Part shown: in pieces, positions 8,890-17,503 of the stretch
How positions within the stretch are numbered: the first letter of the stretch is position 1
How the letters are laid out: every line of letters starts with the position of its first letter
From: Neobacillus niacini
GTDB lineage: Bacteria > Bacillota > Bacilli > Bacillales > Cytobacillaceae
Reading direction: 5' to 3'
Length of the DNA stretch: 64,000 nt
Assembly (NCBI RefSeq): GCF_000759675.1
Contig: NZ_BAWM01000009.1
Coordinates: 1-64,000 of the forward strand
Position numbers and translations under genes: made by a program
Notes under the pieces: model-generated
The model's database searches: none
The model's input: only the letters and a program-made list of their open reading frames with translations
What the model was told of the DNA's origin: nothing

Positions 8890-10191
8890 TTATTTACTTA
8901 GTTCTTTATTTACTTTTTCATTCACTTTTGTTAAAAGCTCTTCTGGTGATCCATTTCCACGTGTTGCATTTTCTACCGCGCTCGCCAATTCATTCCAATA
9001 TAAAGATCCTTGTGTCATAACAGGTCTATGGTGAGAAACAGGCAAGATCTTGACAAATTCTTTTAAGATTGGGTCTCCTTTATATCCTAGTTCTTCATTG
9101 ACGGAATCAATGACGGAGAAGTCTCTTGCGATTCCACTAAAAACCTTTTGACCTTCTTCCCCGCCAAAGAACTTCATAAATTTCCATGCAGCGTCTTTAT
9201 TTTCCGCACCTTTAGGGATCACAACTGACCATCCGCCTGACCATGTTGTATGATTTTCACCTGTTGGTGTTGGCAAAGGAAATACCCCATATTTCAAATC
9301 CGGTTTGAATTTCTTAATGGCGGAAACTTCCCATGGTCCGCTTACCTTCATGCTTAGCTGGCCAGTTAGGAATGGGTCCATTGCACCCTGGCCTTGTGAA
9401 TCGGTAAAACCAGCGATATCCTCGACATTATATTTCTTTGCATAATCTGTAATCCATTGAAGAGCCTCCACAAGCTTTGGATCTTCGGCTGTTGCTTTAT
9501 TTGTTTCAGGATTATAGAATTCTCCGCCGAACGACCAACCCCATCCATAAAACCAGCCTTGGCCAAACCATGGAATAAAGCCAATTCGTTCAAAGCGCTT
9601 TCCTTTTTTCTTAGTTAATTTTTCCGCCGCAGCTTCTAATTCAGCAATTGTTTTCGGAGGGTTCTCAGGGTCTAATCCCACTTCTTTGAAATGGTCTATA
9701 TTAAAATACACGAGCCTTGAATCCGTAGTGGTAGGGATTCCGAATAGTTTACCTTGATAATTGGCCTCATCCCATGCAAAAGGATAATAGGTTTCCTTTG
9801 TAACGCCGCTGGATTCAGCTAATTGTGTCAAATCTTCCAATGATCCTTGCGCTGCCCAGGATCCAATCTCGAAACGGTCGAAGTAAGCGACATCAGGAGG
9901 ATTTCCTCCGGAAATGGCCGTCATTAATTTTTCATTTTGTCCTTCACCTTGATTTGCTGTATAGACAGAATTGATTTTGATATCTGGATTTTGTTTCTCA
10001 AATTCCTTAATGACTGCATCCACCGCTTCACCCGTAACATCTGTCATTGGGTGCCAAAAAGTTACTGTCGTTTGATTTTTGTTTGCTTTCCCTGAAGAAC
10101 TAGATTTCGAGGAGCAACCAGTGAGAATCATAGATAGAGTTAGCATGATCATTAATACTAAAGACCCAATTTTTTTTTGCTTTTGCTTCAT
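8890..10191 (-). CDS. sugar ABC transporter substrate-binding lipoprotein
   Basis: This receptor of about 433 residues belongs to the family 1 extracellular solute-binding proteins. It has a basic N-terminus, a hydrophobic stretch, and the lipobox LTGCSS, so the mature protein is anchored by a diacylglyceryl cysteine. Next come the typical TTVTFWHPMTDVTGE opening and a C-lobe with 'TTWSGGWSVVIPKGAENKDAAWKFMKF'. I prefer the ATG at 10191, 5 nt after GGGGGAT, to the ATG at 10197. It is the first gene of the import operon. Upstream lies a palindromic operator candidate. The ligand is probably an oligosaccharide, glycoside or cyclitol. Confidence 0.93.
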   Translation of the reverse strand: MKQKQKKIGSLVLMIMLTLSMILTGCSSKSSSSGKANKNQTTVTFWHPMTDVTGEAVDAVIKEFEKQNPDIKINSVYTANQGEGQNEKLMTAISGGNPPDVAYFDRFEIGSWAAQGSLEDLTQLAESSGVTKETYYPFAWDEANYQGKLFGIPTTTDSRLVYFNIDHFKEVGLDPENPPKTIAELEAAAEKLTKKKGKRFERIGFIPWFGQGWFYGWGWSFGGEFYNPETNKATAEDPKLVEALQWITDYAKKYNVEDIAGFTDSQGQGAMDPFLTGQLSMKVSGPWEVSAIKKFKPDLKYGVFPLPTPTGENHTTWSGGWSVVIPKGAENKDAAWKFMKFFGGEEGQKVFSGIARDFSVIDSVNEELGYKGDPILKEFVKILPVSHHRPVMTQGSLYWNELASAVENATRGNGSPEELLTKVNEKVNKELSK

Positions 10192-10274
10192 GTTCATCCC
10201 CCTGCTTTTTTTAATATTTTTTTATTCCCCTTTTTATGTACTTCTGAGATGCTCCACTAATAAAAGCGCTTTCA

Positions 10275-10331
10275 ATAGTTGTTAAAAAAATATCTCGTTA
10301 AAATGATATAACAACTATAACGTGTTGTTAT
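10275..10331. promoter_or_regulatory. operator candidate for the GntR/LacI-type regulator
   Basis: ATAACAAC-N8-GTTGTTAT (10308-10331) is a perfect dyad. A further half-site, ATAGTTGTTA at 10275-10284, is the exact complement of TAACAACTAT at 10309-10318. They lie upstream of the receptor gene, where the operon promoter must be. GntR-LacI hybrid regulators of the AraR type bind such dyads and are released by sugar. Binding is inferred. Confidence 0.5.
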
Positions 10332-10443
10332 TAATGGTATATTGATAGATTACCAACTGCACATAGACATGTCAACATACTTTTTGAAAATTCTTTCTTT
10401 TTATTTTTCGGGCATTTATAAATGCTGTTTTAGAGAGAAAAAA

Positions 10444-10470
10444 AAACAATCCTTACGCAAAGGATTGTTT
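10444..10470 (-). terminator. terminator of the GntR/LacI-type regulator gene
   Basis: AAACAATCCTT and AAGGATTGTTT pair around ACGCA. On the minus strand the stem is followed by an unbroken T run (about 10446 down to 10437). It lies 6 bp downstream of the regulator's stop codon. Confidence 0.8.
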
Positions 10471-10475
10471 TGGAT

Positions 10476-11621
10476 TTATATTCGCTGATTTGGCACAGTC
10501 GATGTTCCTTCAATCAAAGTAAAATCTATCACAGTATGCTTGGGAATTGTTTCGCCCTTTAATTGCTTCATTAATAGATGAACGGCCTTTTTGCCCATTT
10601 CTTCCTCATGTTGATGAATATGAGTAAAGAGAGCCTGATTAAAACGGTCTTCTGGGCAGTCAAAACATACAACGGAATAATCTTCGGGAATTTTTTTCCC
10701 CAGCTTTATTAAAACATTCCTAAGTGTAAGGGCCAAATAATATTCACTCACAATAAAGGCTGTGACTTCAAGATTATTTTCAATAAAACCTTTGATTGCA
10801 TGAAAGTCGGCTTGCATAGTATTTTCCGAGTGATCCGCGTAATTTTGCGGCAAGGAACTGATCAGCTCAATTAATAAAAATTCAGGATTCATTTTCAATC
10901 CTTGCTTTGAATAAGCAATATGAAACCCTTGGAGTCTCTCCTCTAACGTAGAATTCCCGCTTGGAGTCGGGGAAAGGAATGCGATTTCCTTATGACCTAA
11001 CGTGAATAAATAATTCGTCAAGGTTTCAGAGGCTGTTTGATTATTTGTACAAACGGAGCTTGCGGGAATTCCCTTTAGGTAACGATCCACTAACACGATT
11101 GGAAAATCCTTTACTACTAGTTTTAAAATTTCTGTATTGTAATGTTCACCGTGGACGGGAAAGATGATGAGACCATCCACTCCACTATTTACAAGATCGA
11201 TGATGGCATTTTCTTCTTCTTTGGTATTCCCTCCGGTACGCCGGATAATCAGGTTGCAATTATTTTCCATACAGACTTTTTCTATTGTTTTCACTAGATT
11301 CAACCCAAAAGCATTATCAAAGTCAGGTATGATTAGGGCGATTAATTTACTATTTGTAAGAGTGAAACGTTGCGTGTCATTTGGAGACCACTTCATATTT
11401 TCTTGCTGCTGTTGGGCGACAAATGAGCCTTTTCCTCTTATCCGCTCAATGATCTTATTTTGAGCAAGCAAATCTAAAGCTTTTTTTGATGTAATTCTGC
11501 TTACATCAAATTTTTCAACCAACTCCATTTCTGAAGGAACTCGATCTCCCTCCATTAAATGTCCTTGCTTAATTTGATCGATGATATAATCATATATTTT
11601 TTCATATAAGGGAGTACTCAT
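10476..11621 (-). CDS. GntR-family regulator with LacI-type sugar-binding domain (AraR-like architecture)
   Basis: This repressor-type protein of about 381 residues has an N-terminal winged helix (STPLYEKIYDYIIDQIK, then GDRVPSEMELVEKFDVSR and the wing 'RIRGKGSFVAQ'). This is followed by a periplasmic-binding-protein-like effector domain (LIALIIPDFDNAFGLNLVK, DGLIIFPVHG, 'IVLVDRYLKGIPASSVCTNN'). The architecture is that of Bacillus AraR. I chose ATG 11621 over GTG 11630 because AAGGTG sits at the right distance. It is transcribed in the same direction as the ABC operon but has its own terminator. By position it most likely controls the sugar operon. Confidence 0.9.
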   Translation of the reverse strand: MSTPLYEKIYDYIIDQIKQGHLMEGDRVPSEMELVEKFDVSRITSKKALDLLAQNKIIERIRGKGSFVAQQQQENMKWSPNDTQRFTLTNSKLIALIIPDFDNAFGLNLVKTIEKVCMENNCNLIIRRTGGNTKEEENAIIDLVNSGVDGLIIFPVHGEHYNTEILKLVVKDFPIVLVDRYLKGIPASSVCTNNQTASETLTNYLFTLGHKEIAFLSPTPSGNSTLEERLQGFHIAYSKQGLKMNPEFLLIELISSLPQNYADHSENTMQADFHAIKGFIENNLEVTAFIVSEYYLALTLRNVLIKLGKKIPEDYSVVCFDCPEDRFNQALFTHIHQHEEEMGKKAVHLLMKQLKGETIPKHTVIDFTLIEGTSTVPNQRI

Positions 11622-11640
11622 TCGCTTCACCTTTTAAAGT

Positions 11641-11669
11641 TGATATATTTTTTATATACAAATATATCA
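11641..11669. promoter_or_regulatory. AT-rich dyad upstream of the regulator gene
   Basis: TGATATAT and ATATATCA form a dyad separated by 13 bases, about 20 bp upstream of the regulator start. It could be a promoter element or an autoregulatory site. It does not share the GTTGTTA core of the operon operator, so the link is weak. Confidence 0.25.
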
Positions 11670-11768
11670 TCTTAAAGCTAAACAAGCAATATAGTTATTT
11701 ATTACTAGTTAAAATGTTCTATTCTACCAATTGAGAATTAACTAAATTACTTGGCTCACTACTTCTAC

Positions 11769-12563
11769 TTATCTAATTAATTGTTTCACTTTTATTGGCT
11801 TAATTTCCTTGCTTACTTTGATAATTTCCCCGATAATACAGATGGCAATTTCTTCTGTTGTTTCCGCGCCAATTTCCAATCCGATTGGAGAATGAACCTG
11901 CTCCAACTGTTCCTCCGATACTCCTTCACTTTTTAATTTTTCAAATATGGTTATGACCTTGCGCTTGCTGGCAACCATCCCAACATAGGCAATCGGAAAT
12001 TGTAGTGCTGTTTTTAATACAATATCATCACAATCTTTTGTAACAATTACCACATATGACTTTTTATTTAAATTGGCTGCAAGTAAGGCCTTTCCAATAT
12101 CCTCGTTCAAAAAAATGTTCGTCGCATTAGGAAAGCGTTCCTTCGTACAATAACCAACACGATCATCGACAATGCAATAAGGATATTCAAGGGAATCAGC
12201 AAGCTTTGCCAACGCATAGGCTAAATGACCGGCACCAGCCAGAACGAGTTCAGGCCTGCTTGTATAGACCTCAATAAACACCCTCAATGTTCCGCCACAA
12301 CTCATTTGAATTCCATCTTTTGCATGTTTATTTAATTTGTATTCAACGATTTTCGATTGACCCATTTGGAGCGCCTTTACACTCTCTTCGATGACATAGT
12401 GCTCAGCCAAGCCCCCACCGACAGTGCCTTCAATCGTACCATCACGGAATACAATCATTTTTCCAACATGCCTGGGAGTCGAGCCCTTTGATTCTATAAT
12501 CATGGCTAAAGCAAAGGTTTCGTTTTGACGATTCAGCATGGCGACTTTTTCCATCATTAGCAT
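11769..12563 (-). CDS. XdhC/CoxI family molybdenum hydroxylase maturation protein
   Basis: A protein of about 264 residues. The N-terminal XdhC/CoxI domain has FALAMIIESKGSTPRHVGK and DGTIEGTVGGGLAEHYV. The C-terminal Rossmann-like XdhC domain has LVLAGAGHLAYALAKLADS and VVIVTKDCDD, plus the late Cys-poor 'SPIGLEIGAETTEEIAICI' typical of the family. XdhC proteins bind molybdenum cofactor and insert its sulfurated form into xanthine dehydrogenase-type enzymes (PucA in Bacillus subtilis). The ATG at 12563 follows AAAGGAGGGAGC well; a longer frame runs to 12647 without a better site. It follows the hydroxylase genes, separated by a repeat element. Confidence 0.9.
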   Translation of the reverse strand: MLMMEKVAMLNRQNETFALAMIIESKGSTPRHVGKMIVFRDGTIEGTVGGGLAEHYVIEESVKALQMGQSKIVEYKLNKHAKDGIQMSCGGTLRVFIEVYTSRPELVLAGAGHLAYALAKLADSLEYPYCIVDDRVGYCTKERFPNATNIFLNEDIGKALLAANLNKKSYVVIVTKDCDDIVLKTALQFPIAYVGMVASKRKVITIFEKLKSEGVSEEQLEQVHSPIGLEIGAETTEEIAICIIGEIIKVSKEIKPIKVKQLIR

Positions 12564-12626
12564 GAGAAGCTCCCTCCTTTTATATACATTGTTTGTCTTA
12601 AAAATTATGGTTGATTTTCTAACCCT

Positions 12627-12756
12627 GTTGATTGGAGCGGAAGACACGAGACTCCTGTGGGACTAGCAGGTAAGGGTGAGACCCCACAGGCGCGAATGCG
12701 CCGAGGAGGCTCACCGACCGCCCACGGAAAGCGAAGTGCCTGGAGCGGAAATAAAC
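12627..12756. repeat. GC-rich Bacillaceae-type interspersed repeat
   Basis: The block starts GTTGATTGGAGCGGAAGACA, contains ACTCCTGTGGGACTAGCAGG, TGAGACCCCACAGGCG and GCCGAGGAGGCTCACCGACC, and ends TGGAGCGGAAATAAAC. I recognise this layout as a non-coding repeat scattered through many Bacillus genomes. It is richly self-complementary (CCTGTGGG/CCCCACAGG; GGTGAG/CTCACC) and much more GC-rich than its surroundings. It separates the FAD-subunit gene from xdhC. Function unknown. Confidence 0.75.
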
Positions 12757-12781
12757 AGTCAAGTTTATCAGAGCCTTAACT

Positions 12782-13651
12782 TTAATTCGGTTGATATTGT
12801 TTCATGCTAAGAAAATAACGTAACAGATTTAATGCGACTGTTTTTCTGTATAAAGCAGTGGAGCGCTGATCGTCGATTGGTTTAATGATCTTATCGAAGG
12901 CTGCCACAATCTGAGCGATGTCTGCTGCGGCTAATGGTACGGTCTTTCCAAGCAACTTCTTCTCAATATCCATGGAACGAACCATTGTAGGTCCAACCGC
13001 GCCGAATGCAAAGCGAACATCATCGATTCGAGCACCATTTAACCGGATATAACCTGCAAACCCTACTTTGGCAATGGCATCTGCATTACGGTTGCCGACT
13101 TTCTCAAAAACGACATGGGAACCTCCTTCTAATATGGACGGCAAGATGATTTCAGCCAAAATTTCATTATGATCACGCTGCACCCGTCGTGGACCTTGAA
13201 TAAAATCGCTAATCGCAACGATGCGATCACCTTTAACGGAGCGCAGCAATAGTTTTGCATTGTATATATATAATAATGGCAGTGTATCACCAGCCGGAGA
13301 AGCGTTGCAGATATTTCCTCCCAATGTCCCTCTGTTTCGAATGGCCGGTGCTGCAATCGTTTTGATTGCGTCTTTTAATGGGCTTGGAATGAACGGGTCT
13401 TCAAGTAATTCGCTATAGGTACAGCAGGCACCGATATGGAGATCCTTATCATTTTGATACACCCGCTTTAGCTCAGAAAGATGATCAATAAACACAATCG
13501 GTTTTGGGATTTTCGGGGGTACTCCCCTTCGACTTTTGTGAAGGACCATGACATCGGTGCCTCCGGCAATGATCACACAGTTTTCGTTATTCAATTGGCT
13601 CAACGTTTGGTCTAAGCGATCGAAACGATACGCGATTATTTTCTCTGCCAT
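12782..13651 (-). CDS. molybdenum hydroxylase FAD-binding subunit (PucC/CoxM-like)
   Basis: A 289-residue medium subunit that passes electrons from the iron-sulfur centres to FAD. Motifs are CVIIAGGTDVMVLHK near residue 28 and TIAAPAIRNRGTLGGNICNA near 108, both FAD-contacting loops of the VAO-type fold, followed by ASPAGDTLPLLY and the C-terminal CO-dehydrogenase flavoprotein domain 'FEKVGNRNADAIAKVGFAGYIR'. The ATG at 13651 follows GGGGAC and overlaps the end of the iron-sulfur gene by 16 bp, so translation is coupled. With its neighbours it forms a three-subunit enzyme. Confidence 0.93.
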   Translation of the reverse strand: MAEKIIAYRFDRLDQTLSQLNNENCVIIAGGTDVMVLHKSRRGVPPKIPKPIVFIDHLSELKRVYQNDKDLHIGACCTYSELLEDPFIPSPLKDAIKTIAAPAIRNRGTLGGNICNASPAGDTLPLLYIYNAKLLLRSVKGDRIVAISDFIQGPRRVQRDHNEILAEIILPSILEGGSHVVFEKVGNRNADAIAKVGFAGYIRLNGARIDDVRFAFGAVGPTMVRSMDIEKKLLGKTVPLAAADIAQIVAAFDKIIKPIDDQRSTALYRKTVALNLLRYFLSMKQYQPN

Positions 13652-14112
13652 AAGCCGTCCCCTTTTTTAGCTGCCTTACTTATAGCATCAACAATCATAT
13701 TGTAGCCCGTACATCGGCACAGATTTCCGGAAATACCTTCACGAATTTCAGCCTCGGAAGGATTAGGATTTTTGGTTAATAAAGCTGCACTTGCCATGAC
13801 CATCCCAGGAATGCAGTAACCGCATTGCACTCCTCCGGCAATGGAATAGCTCTCATCTAAAATCTTAAATTGTTCTGTTTCCATGATTCCTTCTATCGTT
13901 ACGATATCGGCACCCTCAATCGATCCAATTGGAATTAGGCAGCTGTTTTGCAGGAGGTTATTCACAAAAACACTGCAGGCTCCGCATTCTCCTTCTCCGC
14001 AGCCTTCCTTGGTTCCGATTAACAGGTGCTCCTCTCTTATTAAATCTAGTAATCTAGCTGTGGCAGGAGCATCTGTTTCTACTTTTCTTCCATTAAGTGT
14101 AAATTTAATCAA
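13636..14112 (-). CDS. molybdenum hydroxylase 2Fe-2S subunit (PucE/CoxS-like)
   Basis: A 158-residue small subunit. The N-terminal plant-type ferredoxin domain has CGEGECGACSVFVNN, with its fourth Cys in LLQNSCLIP. The all-helical second domain has QCGYCIPGMVMA and the pair in GNLCRCTGYNMIVDA. All eight cluster cysteines are visible. Translation starts at a TTG (14112) after GAAGGTGAAGAAGG. The start overlaps the stop of the molybdopterin subunit gene by 4 bp, a tight coupling that fits a 1:1:1 complex. Confidence 0.94.
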   Translation of the reverse strand: MIKFTLNGRKVETDAPATARLLDLIREEHLLIGTKEGCGEGECGACSVFVNNLLQNSCLIPIGSIEGADIVTIEGIMETEQFKILDESYSIAGGVQCGYCIPGMVMASAALLTKNPNPSEAEIREGISGNLCRCTGYNMIVDAISKAAKKGDGLWQRK

Positions 14113-16271
14113 CCTTCTTCACCTTCTCTCATCCAAAGACTCTCGATAATGACTTCAGGTGTAATCGGAATTTGCTGAAAAGAAGTTTGCAGTGCATCCT
14201 CGATTGCCGCTTGAACTGCCGGAGCGCCGCCGATTAATGTTAATTCCCCTGCACCCTTTGCCCCGTATGGACCATCCGCATAGGGATTATCAAAGACCTT
14301 GCTTTGAATTGTAACAACGTCCAATGAAGTCGGGGGTCCATAATCCGATATGCTTTTTTGTTGGATTTTGCCTTCTCTTGACGTCATTTTTTCAAGATAC
14401 CCGTACGCTAATCCTTGGGCTAAACCACCGTCAATTTGGCCTTTCATAACCCGGTCATCAATGACCTTCCCCACTTCATAATTGGCGTATACTTTTTCAA
14501 GCTTTAGATTTCCTGTTAACGTATCAACTTCTACTTCAACGATATTGACGCCCCATGAATAAGCCGGGTAGGCATCTCCCGTGAAGGTTTTCTCGTCCCA
14601 AGGAATCATTTCACGGTGAACATAATGCTCAACTACTTCCTGTTCTACCCCTGATTGCCACTGATCCTTCAGTTTTTTTGCGGCCCGTTGAAGCAACTTG
14701 CCGACAATCATCGTCGTCCTGGAGGCTACGGTTGGACCGGAGTCGGGAACCTCTTTTGTATCGGGATCAGGGTACAAAACTTTTTCGTATAGGATGTCTA
14801 ATTCCTTGGCGACAATTTTACTAAGAGTTGTATAAATGCCTTGTCCCATATCAGAATTTGAAATTTTTAATATAACCTTGCCGTCTTTTGATTTGACCAG
14901 TTTCACTGTTGCTTTTATATGATCTCTTTCGCCGCTGCCTGTAAATCCACAGCCGTGGAGAAACAGCGAAGTTCCAATGCCTTTTTTATAGCGTTGATTT
15001 TGCTGATTAAAAGTTTGAAACTCCACTTTTTTCTTTTTGTAATCGGACGCATTTAGCAAGTCCTCAATCATTTCTTCCATTAATATTGGGTCACGGAAAT
15101 TTCCTTTGGTGATGGTGGGGTCTCCCTGTTTGACGAGGTATTTTCGTTTATATTCTATTGGGTCGATGTTTGCCAGTTTACTAAGATGGCCAATATGACT
15201 TTCGATTCCGGCAAAGCTTTGTGGAGCTCCAAAGCCTCTGAAGGCACCGTTCGGAACAGTATTGGTTTTTAAGACATAGCCTTTTGAATGAAAATGCGGA
15301 ATTTTATAAACACCGGCACTGTTTATTAATGCCCGCTGTAGCACGACAGAACTCAATCCAACATTCGCTCCGCCATCAAGAAAAATCTCCACACACATGC
15401 TCAAAATATTTCCATCCTTATCAATCGCCGTTCGATACTTGAGTTTGGCCGGATGCCTTTTCGTCGTCACCACCATATCCTCAGAACGGTCAAACACGAG
15501 CATCACTGATTTTTTGACTGCTTTTGCCGCAACTGCTACGTGACACGCCATCATCGAAGGATAATCTTCTTTTCCGCCAAAACCTCCACCGGTAGGGCTT
15601 TGAACAACTCTGACGTCATCGTCACCACATGCTAAAGCGCTGAGCAATGCATTTTTTATATAATAAAGACATTGCATCGAACCCTGGACGACAATCTCAT
15701 CTTCCTTATAAATGGCAAGCATTCCTTGTGGCTCAAGGTAAACATGCTCCTGATATCCCGTATCATATTCTTCTTCGATGATTTGATGGGCTTTCAGCTC
15801 AATAGCTGAAATGATTTCTAAGCTTTCCCCGAATTCATAGCTTGCCATATTAACCCCAGGTACTGATTTTTGTTTGATTGCTTTGTCTAATGTATAAATA
15901 GCCTGATGTTCTTCCAATTCAATCTTCACTTCATCTAACAAACTGTAAAGGATATTCAGATCTCCTCCAACGAGCATGAGAATCGGCTCACCAATATAAT
16001 TGACCCAGTCATTGGCAAAAATCGGCTGATCTTCTTTGATAATTTTGACATAGTTCGGTCCGGGGATATCCTCTGCACCAACAGCTTCATATCCTTCAGG
16101 AAGGTTTGGTAATTGAATGGATATAATTTTCCCATAAGCAATGGGTGACCGATACAAAACCCCATAAACCATATTTTCCACTTTCACGTCACTAATATAA
16201 GCCAACTGACCAGATACTTTACCTTTATGGTCCTTTCTGGGCACTGAGGTGCTTATGTCTTTTAGATCCAC
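14109..16271 (-). CDS. molybdenum hydroxylase molybdopterin-binding large subunit (xanthine dehydrogenase PucD-like)
   Basis: A 720-residue catalytic subunit. It starts at GTG 16271 with SVPRKDHKGKVSGQLAYISD, typical of the hammerhead domain. The molybdopterin-binding part shows VQSPTGGGFGGKEDYP, NGAFRGFGAPQSFAGIE, 'SDMGQGIYTTLSKIVAKEL' and DGPYGAKGAGELTLIGGAP with the conserved active-site Glu. The family oxidises purines, aldehydes, nicotinate-like rings or CO. No CO-dehydrogenase-type AYxCSFR loop is seen, and the gene set matches the Bacillus puc genes, so a purine or other N-heterocycle is the more likely substrate. Confidence 0.9.
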   Translation of the reverse strand: MDLKDISTSVPRKDHKGKVSGQLAYISDVKVENMVYGVLYRSPIAYGKIISIQLPNLPEGYEAVGAEDIPGPNYVKIIKEDQPIFANDWVNYIGEPILMLVGGDLNILYSLLDEVKIELEEHQAIYTLDKAIKQKSVPGVNMASYEFGESLEIISAIELKAHQIIEEEYDTGYQEHVYLEPQGMLAIYKEDEIVVQGSMQCLYYIKNALLSALACGDDDVRVVQSPTGGGFGGKEDYPSMMACHVAVAAKAVKKSVMLVFDRSEDMVVTTKRHPAKLKYRTAIDKDGNILSMCVEIFLDGGANVGLSSVVLQRALINSAGVYKIPHFHSKGYVLKTNTVPNGAFRGFGAPQSFAGIESHIGHLSKLANIDPIEYKRKYLVKQGDPTITKGNFRDPILMEEMIEDLLNASDYKKKKVEFQTFNQQNQRYKKGIGTSLFLHGCGFTGSGERDHIKATVKLVKSKDGKVILKISNSDMGQGIYTTLSKIVAKELDILYEKVLYPDPDTKEVPDSGPTVASRTTMIVGKLLQRAAKKLKDQWQSGVEQEVVEHYVHREMIPWDEKTFTGDAYPAYSWGVNIVEVEVDTLTGNLKLEKVYANYEVGKVIDDRVMKGQIDGGLAQGLAYGYLEKMTSREGKIQQKSISDYGPPTSLDVVTIQSKVFDNPYADGPYGAKGAGELTLIGGAPAVQAAIEDALQTSFQQIPITPEVIIESLWMREGEEG

Positions 16272-16409
16272 ATTCCAACAACACCCTTCGACTCATTTTT
16301 TATAGCGGACTCAATATTAATAGATGCCTCTTCCTACGATTTTATATATGAGAATGCTATTTTATGATTAATTTTTATTCATGAATGATAAAATAAACAA
16401 CAATAAAAA

Positions 16410-16452
16410 TGCAGCTTGATACGATCTGAAAGACTGATCGAATCAAGCTGCG
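16410..16452 (-). terminator. terminator of the MocA-like gene
   Basis: GCAGCTTGATACGATC and GATCGAATCAAGCTGC pair around nine bases, followed on the minus strand by an AT/T-rich tract. It lies between the MocA-like gene and the large subunit gene, so the two are probably separate transcripts. Confidence 0.75.
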
Positions 16453-16479
16453 TTAAAAAACGGAAAATTACATAGAAAT

Positions 16480-17067
16480 TTAAGCTTTATTATAATAATC
16501 AACCGCTTTTCGGTATTCCTCCTGCGTATCAACATCCATGATTACTCCCGGGTCATCTACATTTATGTATTCCTTTTCGTAACCACCCAGGACCACACGC
16601 AAATTACTTTCCGGATTGGTTTCGAGAATTTTTTGTTTTACTTCACTTGATAATTTGATAGGGTGTCCACCTTTATAATGAAAGCTGGGAATAACTACGT
16701 TCCCTTCCTGTTCCGCTAGTAGCTGGATAGTCTCTTTTTTAACAAGCGGACAATCTCCGGGTGTTATTAAGAAGGTTGGGGCATTTACTTCGCTCACGCC
16801 CTTTTGAATGGAAGTAAACATTCCCTGATTAAAGCTTTCATTATAAACAAACTTTATCTGAAATGAAAAGGCATTTTTATTGCAGATTCTTACCATTTCC
16901 TCTTTGATGAGCTCCGCTTTAAACCCAGCTACGACGATGACCCTGCTGCATATTCCTTCAAATTTAGAAATCGTTTGCTCCAACACAGACATTTGCCCCA
17001 GTGGCAAAGTCATTTTAAATGCATTCGCTCTGATGGAATATCCAGCAGCTAGGACGATAGCTTCCAT
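16480..17067 (-). CDS. molybdenum cofactor nucleotidyltransferase, MocA/PucB family
   Basis: A protein of about 195 residues with the NTP_transf_3 fold. The signature LAAGYSIRANAFKMTLPLG is a slightly divergent form of LAAGxSxRMGxxKLLLP: the Gly-Ser-x-Arg loop is kept and Met-Gly is replaced. Then come VIVVAGFKAELIKEE, TFLITPGDCPLVKKET (the GDxP metal site), SFHYKGGHPIKLS and 'VDDPGVIMDVDTQEEY'. MocA transfers CMP to molybdopterin to make the dinucleotide cofactor used by such hydroxylases. The ATG at 17067 follows AGGGGTG. It precedes the hydroxylase genes but has its own terminator. Confidence 0.88.
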   Translation of the reverse strand: MEAIVLAAGYSIRANAFKMTLPLGQMSVLEQTISKFEGICSRVIVVAGFKAELIKEEMVRICNKNAFSFQIKFVYNESFNQGMFTSIQKGVSEVNAPTFLITPGDCPLVKKETIQLLAEQEGNVVIPSFHYKGGHPIKLSSEVKQKILETNPESNLRVVLGGYEKEYINVDDPGVIMDVDTQEEYRKAVDYYNKA

Positions 17068-17503
17068 CTTTATCACCCCTTATCTGTCGTATAATCTTAA
17101 TCATCTATTAGTCTTGTAACTTTATTTCCGTATCGTTTATATACACTATCCCGAGTAAATTTTAATGGCATTTTCGTTGAATATAATTATTAAATTAACG
17201 CTTTTGTAAAAAAAGTCTGTTTTGAAACCAACTATGAGTTTATGCTTCTCTATCATTCTCACCACTTTAGTCTCTTATCTGGTAGTAATTTTTAATATAT
17301 TCATAATATTCTCATTATAACAATGGTCGATAACTGAAGTAAATACTAGATAATAATCTAACTATATTAATTTCGAAATATAAAGAATATATCGAATATT
17401 TTATTGAAATATTATACTATATTAATTTATACTTTAATTATCAGCTTGTTATACAACATCTTGAAAATGAAACCAAATTATACATAACAAAGGAGGAATA
17501 CTT
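17068..17503. other. intergenic region between divergent genes
   Basis: A very AT-rich stretch with several short AT palindromes (for example around 17395-17430) between the MocA-like gene on the minus strand and the symporter gene on the plus strand. It must hold both promoters. I cannot single out a convincing -35/-10 pair or an RNA element. Confidence 0.4.

Noticed and set aside
14109..16271. Assignment of the molybdenum hydroxylase as aerobic CO dehydrogenase
   Set aside because: The AYxCSFR active-site loop of CoxL is not visible and the accessory gene set is that of purine-type hydroxylases.
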